Origin: Cristatella mucedo | Lineage: Eukaryota > Bryozoa > Phylactolaemata > Cristatellidae | Direction: 5' to 3' | Assembly (NCBI GenBank): GCA_009760855.2 | Contig: WPIO01000024.1 | Span: forward strand, 137,001-201,000 | Length of the DNA: 64,000 bases | Shown here: in pieces, positions 57,176-64,000 of the stretch | Position numbering within the stretch: position 1 is the stretch's first letter | Layout of the letters: each line of letters begins with the position of its first letter | Notes under the pieces: generated by a model | What the model saw: only the letters and a program-made list of their open reading frames with translations | Databases searched by the model: none | Told to the model about the DNA's origin: nothing | Program-made: the position numbers and the translations under genes

Positions 57176-58012
57176 TTCCAGTTTGGTGTCTGTCAGCTGT
57201 CTGATACTCTACAGACCTCGGCGATTGGCCTGTCGAGATTGTCACCGACATGCTTGAGTACTGGACGGCAACAGGTAGTGGGAAATGTGCCCACTGGGAA
57301 TCGGAATTCACTCCAACCAAATCTCTCTACGCAACTAATGGAAACCCAAGAACAAGCTCACGGGACTATTCAAAACGACTCAGCCGCTGTCGAAGATCAA
57401 CCTATCGCTTTTGGCTGGCTTTGCTATTTACCATCTAAGCTTTGTCTATTTTGCTTTCCATGCAAGCTAGTGTCAGCAGAAGTTGATCTTCGGCACAAAA
57501 GGTCCATACGACTGCAAGCATACAAAGCAACCAATCGTGGAGCCCGAGGTCAGTTCTACTCATCGAGCATCCATGATTAAACGGCTAACGTGACGCAGCA
57601 AAACGTGTTCATCAGGCAATAATAAAGCAACATGACAAACAATGCGAGTAATAGCGTGCTGTTCTAGTGTGGTTGTTTCAAACTAGTTTTTTACCGAACG
57701 TTACCTTGCCTTTTGATGCCACAACCGGATCTTAATGGCGATTATTTGATAACTCTTGGCATCATATCGTAATTTGATCTATTTACGGCGTAACACCTGC
57801 AGATGCATGCTTACAAGGGAAAAGACTATACTTTACACCTGTAAACTTTACTTGTATCACTTTAAACTTTATACTTTATACCTAAAAGGGCACACTTCAT
57901 AGCTCTCTGATGACATCTGCAATCAACTAATTCAGCTGATTTGCCTGTCAGTTGCCTATTGGATTAAGGCCGAATTAAGTCTGTCACATAAAAAACGTAG
58001 ATAATTGAAATA

Positions 58013-58150
58013 TAACTCATTTGTATAGCACCGTAACAGAGCATAATTTTTGTTCAGGCACTTGTAATATACCACGGGGCTCAAGCCCACGACCTCGGCC
58101 AGACCTTGGTCGTGGCGAGCACATTTAACTACTGGGTCAAACTAACGTAG
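58013..58150 (-). repeat. SINE family A copy private to right arm
   Basis: TAACTCATTTGTATAGCACC, then CTCAAGCCCACGACCTCGGC and the head ACTACTGGGTCAAACTAACG. It lies inside the right-arm transposase; the left arm lacks it. Confidence 0.83.
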
Positions 58151-59121
58151 GAAACCAGAGCAGTAAGCACTTCTTAATCTCAGTTGTGTCGACGCCCAAT
58201 ATAACACACAGGGACCAGCTGCACAGTGATTATTCGATTCATTTGGCCATTTAACCCTGTTGTTGTTTAGCGGTTCCTTACATTTCTACCTCAGCATGGT
58301 CACTAAGGCGAACAGCTTGACGATAGCTTGCTTCAGTTTTTGGCACAGCTGGGGGATTGACGTTGACTATTGCCAGGAACAGTCATGTGATAACAGCAAC
58401 ACGAGCATAAATACTGAGTTATGCAGGCTCCTATGCGGCATGTAAATCCACATATCGCCAACATACCCATTGGAGACCATTCCTTGAACCTCGTTAGTTA
58501 GTGTGAAACAGCCTATTGTGCCAATGCTGTATCTGTCTTTGACTTTATCCAACTACTAAAAGTGTGTTTTTGCTGGTTCCGCAGCACTCCAGGTCAGACT
58601 GAAGGACAAGCTGGGACCGACTGCAGGCCGGCAAGCACTAAAGCGACCGTCGGACACATCTTGTTTAGCACAATTTGATGCGACCTATGCTCCGGTGAGG
58701 AACCATTATGACAGTGTCAATGCTATGGAGAACATTATAGATAACAAAGTGGGGGACCACAAGGCAGAGACGTGTCAAGAAGCCAAAAGATTGCATGATC
58801 GAATGCAGTGCCTTGAGACGGGCATACTGGCTGCTTTCTAGCAGAATGTTCTTACTAGATTCCAAGCCAACAGCGTGTCGTTGCAGCCAGCTGATCAAAA
58901 CTTGAATTACGTTGCTGCAATTTATGACTCACTACAGACGTACGTGCAAATCCTAAGTGAGCAATTCGGCCACGATAATGCACATGACAAACACCTGTCA
59001 TGCTGTGAAAGCTATGGGACTGTTCTCAGCAAGCGATTACGTAAATGAAATCGCAAAAATTACGAATCTGGCGTGGACACTGAGAATCAGTTGAAACCAC
59101 TTGATGAAATCCGTACTGACA

Positions 59122-59481
59122 CAGAGCCGCGATGGCTCGTTGGGTAAGGTGGTTCCTTTTCACGACCTCGGTCGCGAGGTCGTGGGTTCGAATCCTGCGG
59201 TGGGTAATCCTTTATCGCCACAGCAAGCGGTGGTGATAGCCGTAAAAGCACTTCTGTCGCTATACAAAAGTGGCTGTTGAATCAGCTAATATTTAGTGAG
59301 CCGTGATGGCACACTGGGTAAGGCGGTTGCTTTCACGACCTCGGTCCCGAGGTCGTGGGTTCGATTCCTGCGGTAGGCGTTCCTTAATCGCCACTGCAAG
59401 CGGTGGTGATAGCCGTAAAGGCTCTTCTGTCGCTATAAAGAAAAGGCTGTTTAATCAGCTAGAATTTATTATTATTATTAT
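59122..59481 (+). repeat. two tandem SINE family B elements
   Basis: Unit 1 (59,122-59,295) and unit 2 (59,296-59,481) both begin GAGCCG-GATGGC and have an A box (GGCTCGTTGGGTAAGG or GGCACACTGGGTAAGG) and a good B box (GGTTCGAATCC or GGTTCGATTCC). They also share a body, GCAAGCGGTGGTGATAGCCG. Unit 2 ends in an ATT run. They split the transposase sequence CGTACTGACAC / ATCATTACCATCGATAG. Confidence 0.92.
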
Positions 59482-60380
59482 CCATCATTACCATCGATAG
59501 CCTTGCTGCTGCACTGTCGAAGCGAAAGGAAGCATGTGGCGAAATGGCTGACCGATTTGCTATATTGCGTAAAATGTCATCAGTTTCTGATGCAGAATTT
59601 CTATAAGGTGCAAGCAAATTAATTCATTTCTAAGGGGTCTCCGATCTGCAACCTAAACTGGTGGAAGAGTTAGTACAACTGAAGGCAGCTCTGCAAACAA
59701 AGTTGGGCAAGGAAGCATTGCAGGCGTCGTAGTCGGACGACCTGCAGGAAGATGGGACTGACGATCCAGATAATGCTACAGTCTGCAGCGAGATCAAAAT
59801 TCAGTTGTATCGCTTCATCGTTGATATAGATCTCCGTAGTACGTTTGCGAACACAGAGATCGCTCGGCGAATATTTATTTGCCTCGCTGCGATGAACTTC
59901 TCAGGTGAACAGTCATTCAGCAAGCTAAAGCTGGTTAAGAATAATCTCAGATCAACGATGTCGCAAGAGTGTCTGAACATGGTTAGCTTGTTGATTATCG
60001 ACAAGGAGCTTGGGACAGAAGTTGACTCTATGTTCTTACTGAGTTAGCTGTTTGTGGTCAGCACTTGGAATATGAATTCATACTTAGGAAAAATCATGGG
60101 AAAGTCAGAAACTCTAAATTTCCAATTTGATTGTTAAATGTTTGACAGGCTGACAGCTTTTGTAAGTTTTGATATGGATATACGATTGTAGTCTTTGTCT
60201 CTCAGTTTGTCAGTATTTGATTAAAGTGTATTTCAATGATGTGTAACGAAATGATATCACGAGTGACTTAAGTGAGGAGTCCATGACATGGGCAGCTGGG
60301 CTCACCCGGTCTATACGGTGCCCCTGCAGGCCAGCAGGTGCGAGGGTCCTCACACTGGCGAGAGACGGGCCTGCAGCAAG

Positions 60381-60530
60381 CCCCGAGTCTTAGCCCAGGA
60401 GGTAAGGTGCTCGCCCTTGACAACTCAGGTCGTAGGTTTGATTGCTCACTGCAAGCGCTGGTGATAGCCGTAAAGTCTCTTCTGCTGCTGTATAAATGAG
60501 GCCACTAAATCTGCTAAGCTTGTTTTTGGG
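60381..60530 (+). repeat. SINE family B copy shared by both arms
   Basis: Counterpart of 33,997-34,163 with the same flanks; head CTTAGCCCAGGAGGTAAGGT, end GAGGCCACTAAATCTGCTAA. Confidence 0.87.
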
Positions 60531-60944
60531 TGCTAGACGTCGCAGCGGCGAGGCAGATTACTGGTGAACCTATAGCCTCGAGCACGGCCAGCGAGTCCTA
60601 GAGCATGACCCCACGCTCTCAGGTATGCAAACGACAGCAGAGCAATGCAGCAATGAAGATTGACCGAATCAGAAACTCCTCAACGTGCTTGCATTGATGT
60701 CTGAGTCTACATGGTTACGAACGTTCTCTAACGGCTTCTCCACACAAGCCAGTTGGCCACTGACGCAGTGCTTATAGCGGTACTAGTCCTTTCCGACGGG
60801 TGGCAAATATCGGTGGGGATGTTGCCTCGGAGCCCAGCTAGCGAGACTCAGATGCTGCTTGAAACGCGGAGGTATGACGACAGTACTTAAACACGGCAGC
60901 AATAAAGAGAGTACCCATATCTTAACTTATAACAAGCCCGTTTC

Positions 60945-61280
60945 TGTAATAATTATATCAATAATAATACACTTGATAAAGTGCCCACAGAGAACTCAAT
61001 CTCTTTCTAGGAGTTTACATTTGCTACAAGAAAGCACGATCGAATGGTTAGTGGTAGCTTGATGAATAAACAACAAGAATAGCATGGTTAGGGGTGACAT
61101 GCGAAGGGTCACCATGCAAGTATGGTTAGTGGCAGCATGCACAGTGTCAGCACGCATAAGCACACCAAGTTCGAATCAAATGGACCCAATAAATGCTGTA
61201 ATAAATATGTGCGTTTTTAGTTTCTTTTTAAATATGGTCACGTCAGGAGATGTCATGATGTGAGTCTAACGTAAGGCAGA
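60945..61280 (-). repeat. L2 LINE 3' fragment private to right arm
   Basis: ATAATACACTTGATAAAGTG, AACTCAATCTCTTTCTAGGA and reversed L2 3' sequence up to the region matching CCTGACCTGACCACATTTAA. The left arm continues uninterrupted except for a shorter L2 tail at 33,385-33,453. Confidence 0.85.
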
Positions 61281-62979
61281 GCATTTCTCAGCCACATAGG
61301 GCTGCACCTGCACGGCACCCGCCATTGCGTTCAAGTCGTTGGCTTAAAGCCCAGATTACAACTGAGTGGCCCAATGCCTAGAGTACCACTCTCAGATTAT
61401 GACGTATACAATATCCGGCTCTTAGTTTGAAATTCAGGAACCTCAATGATCACTAAGACTTTTATAATCTCGCTGGTGTAGCGCACCAACGTTCCACCAG
61501 TCCTCAGCTTGAGAAAGCAACCGCTGTACGGGCGAGAGGCTGGTAGAAAATTATTTTGCGATCGTTTCAGATACCCTCTTAAAAAATCTAGGCAATCGAT
61601 AGCAATGTAACCTAGTAGAGCTCGAGAAAATTATCCAGTAGTCGGCTTGATTGTCGGCCTCACTGATGTTCAAATCAATAGCAGTTGCCTTGTCAGGAGA
61701 CAAGGGAAGTTTATATTCAGCATTTCAGAAGGTACAGTAGAACGTCTCTGTAAGCAAACCCTTCATCGCAAGATTGTCTGTGTTTATAGGGAGGCTATGC
61801 TTAGATAAAGGATCAACTGTAGCAGTATCTATACTATTTCCACCCACTATTACATGAATAAGAGGCGTATTGATTAGGTTCAAAGCTGCACGAGAGTGCT
61901 GCCTGCTTTGGTCTCGGGATCCTCAAGCAGTCATGATCATAGATAGTTTCGCGGTTCAGCATGCTTGAGTTGGAGTAAGTCGGTACGGGCGCTCCTCTGC
62001 AGCCGACATTAAATGACTTACTAATTGAATGTGCATAATTACTACCGTTACATTTTGTTTGTTCTACGTTTCATTAAAGCGTATAATTTCGCAGTGCGTC
62101 GACAATTATCGTACTGAGAACATTGGTTGGGCCGTGGTACAGCCGTGTCCGAACCAAGCTTTGCTCTGTCACAGCAGTCATCGAAGAAACCAAAACAGCT
62201 CAAGTTTTAAACGATAAGAATAATAATAAACAAATGTAAAAAATTTCTCGAGATCCCGACGCTTTTTAGATTCACAATGAATCTAAAGGAAGAATGTTGT
62301 CGATTTGTGAGTTACAGCGTGCACTGTTTCAGAGCACAACGGCGCGTAAAGGAAAATTCACTTGGACGAAGCAAAGGCTGTGAGGATTAGGTAAGTTTTA
62401 GATTCTTCTTGAATATCGTCAAATCAGGAGTTGAAGTGATGTCAGGCGGCATTGATTTCGCGGCTTTGCAGGCACAGTAATTGCACATTCCATAGCTGAG
62501 CACGCATCAATCGACCGGCTGACATTTGGAAAACAGCAAAATTTCAAATTGCAGCCTAAGTTGATTGACATGCGACGCGACGATAATGGCGTAGCATTCA
62601 CCAAGTTCAATAGTTCATGGATAAAAAATCTTAGAGGTAGCCAATAGAAATCTCGCCAAAAATCAAAAGGCATGAAATCACTGAGTCAAAAAACTGCCAC
62701 GAGGAACCGTCACACAGCGATAAGCATGAAATAAGGCGAGCGGTCTTCCCTGCCATCATAAAGCATTGGTTTTCGCACATATTCACATCTTTGTATTTCA
62801 CATCGCTGAAACATATGTAGCGGACACAGGAAACTATTGAGGGCAGATTGCAGTCACGCGACTGTTAGAGCAGGTGCCGTCTGAAACCGAAGTCATAAAT
62901 CGTCCAAGCAACATTGCCACTACCAAAGCAGCGCGAGATAGCCAATCAAATCAACAGCTGTCACTGTGGTAGTCTCGAA

Positions 62980-63235
62980 TCAAGTCGTAACTGTCGCTTT
63001 TTTCGCAACGGAAATAATCGGTACAGGCTGAATATTCTGTTTAGTGACAACGCCGTCAGCAGCGGCTAAAGTATCGGCTTCTTGCACGTTACGTGCCGCC
63101 AGTTCCATGTAATCGCGTGAAATCATAAACTCGGGCTTTAGGCTTCCAGACATTCACCGGTTTTCCGACTTCACCGCATAGAGCTTCAAGCAAGGCCTGC
63201 TTCTTTGCTACAGCGGTCACCGGAGGTCGCCTTTG
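62980..63235 (-). pseudogene. right-arm counterpart of the unassigned conserved segment
   Basis: The minus-strand frame contains VTAVAKKQALLEALCGEVGK and, after a frameshift, a YMELA-like stretch followed by VVTKQN-QPVPIISV. It pairs with 31,296-31,620. Identity unknown. Confidence 0.4.
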
Positions 63236-64000
63236 ACGTTCTTGCGATTTACCGTAATGCAATAGAATGTATCTCTGTCTGTTACTCCGCAAAGCCACGA
63301 AGACTACGTGGATTTTACGCCGGAGAGACTTGCATAGCGCAATCAAAACCTGAGCGGCATTCGGTGGGCATAGTCGAACTATGTTCCTTCTTGTTGCTTC
63401 ATTCCAGCCATTGGCGCACTTAAGTTGATGGCTATTGACCAGCACAGGGCTCTATCAACAGATCACCTCTTTATTTGCACTCATATCTTAGGACTGCCGG
63501 ACTTGACTGCTGCTTCTTAGTTTGTTCCAAGGTTCATTGCAGTCTAGCTGTTCTAAAAATATTTCAGTGAAAGTCTTGCATACTAATCAGCAGGTGGATA
63601 TGCGTCGCCAGAGATTTAGTGGTTCCCGAGATATGATTTTTAGTAACCGAACATGTCATAATCTTTGGATTTGATCTTATAAAAGGAATCTGAAACAATC
63701 TCTTCTTTGTTTCCGATCAGCTTTCCTCTGCCTCCTGCCTGGAACTTGGTGTCATCTCGAGCTTTTAATAATTGATTCATGCATACTAGTGATTGGTGTC
63801 GTGCTCCTGATGCCGTCTGATTACGTGCGGGACACATGCGACATGCTGCTTCAACGATTCGCTAGCTAGCCTTGCTTCGTTGCTCCAGTTAGCTGTCCGC
63901 TAGATTTTGCAACTATCTCCTGTTAATCCACAACCTGCGAAGTAGGCAGCTTCTCCACTTACTCGTCTACATAAAGCAAATCGCTTCGCCGGTAGCTATT

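Larger units (their letters stand above)
56800..60048 (+). pseudogene. hAT transposase pseudogene (ZMYM1-like), right-arm copy
   Basis: It has the same gene order as the left-arm copy, on the plus strand. DWPVEIVTDMLEYW lies at about 57,222-57,263. A zinc-finger-like WLCYLPSKLCLFCFPCKLVS lies at about 57,413-57,475. A degraded signature, QEQSCDN, lies near 58,377-58,400. The hAT dimerisation domain, IARRIFICLAAMNFSGEQSF, lies at about 59,862-59,921, with SKLKLVKNNLRS next, in an open frame at 59,805-60,047. The gene is broken by an L2 fragment (56,940-57,175), a replaced segment (57,660-57,900), a SINE A (58,013-58,150) and a pair of SINE B elements (59,122-59,481), besides frameshifts. It no longer encodes a transposase. 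The dimerisation end is better preserved here than on the left. Confidence 0.87.
56358..64000 (-). repeat. right arm of a giant inverted repeat, open at window end
   Basis: Reverse complement of 30,290-37,497. It differs by private insertions at 56,940-57,175 (L2), 57,660-57,900 (replaced segment), 58,013-58,150 (SINE A), 59,122-59,481 (SINE B pair) and 60,945-61,280 (L2). The match continues to the last bases of the window. Confidence 0.9.

Noticed and set aside
59122..59481. Genuine tRNA genes
   Set aside because: A and B boxes are present, but the acceptor and anticodon stems do not close and each is fused to a SINE body; they are SINE heads.
62385..62470. Another L2 3' fragment on the minus strand
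   Set aside because: AATATCGTCAAATCAGGAGT only loosely resembles the ORF2-end region, and no tail is present.
30290..64000. The inverted repeat as ends of a Polinton/Maverick-type element
   Set aside because: I found no polymerase B, integrase, packaging ATPase or capsid-like coding in the 18.9 kb between the arms; the content is LINE, satellite, rDNA and TRIM debris.

Overview
The window looks like repeat-rich accessory DNA from an animal nuclear genome. It holds one recognisable cellular gene fragment with introns, many degraded L2-clade LINE retrotransposons, tRNA-derived SINEs, hAT transposase relics, long microsatellites and a decayed piece of nuclear 18S rDNA. L2 LINEs together with an NDRG-family gene point to a metazoan, most likely an invertebrate. 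I cannot name the phylum. There is no sign of operons, CRISPR arrays or prokaryotic gene organisation.

Layout. 1-3,450 is GC-rich and carries the first two recognisable coding exons of an NDRG-like alpha/beta-hydrolase-fold gene on the minus strand; the rest of the gene lies left of the window. 3,450-9,100 is intergenic, with a cluster of SINEs (family A, plus one family B) and simple repeats. 9,000-27,600 is dominated by L2 LINE fragments in both orientations. The best copy is 20,061-23,158. It lies directly behind a truncated copy of the same family and has only two single-base frameshifts in its coding region. 28,000-30,200 holds a Q-rich repeat frame and a non-autonomous hAT element. 37,500-56,350 holds a 770 bp GGA tract, an 18S/ITS1 fragment, a TRIM-like pseudogene, further L2 fragments, and a 2.5 kb element made of about twelve 171 bp tandem units between ~250 bp inverted repeats.

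The largest structure is a giant inverted repeat. About 7.2 kb at 30,290-37,497 reappears in reverse complement at 56,358-64,000, running to the window edge. Each arm carries a broken ZMYM1-like hAT transposase gene, the same old SINE and the same old LINE scrap. Each arm also has private insertions, including a SINE pair inside the right-arm transposase whose empty site survives in the left arm.

Apart from the NDRG gene, nearly everything recognisable is mobile-element debris. The functional links visible are parasitic: family A SINEs carry a 3' tail with the same small hairpin as the L2 LINE tail, which suggests they used the L2 reverse transcriptase. All family assignments come from reading motifs by eye; no database search was possible.
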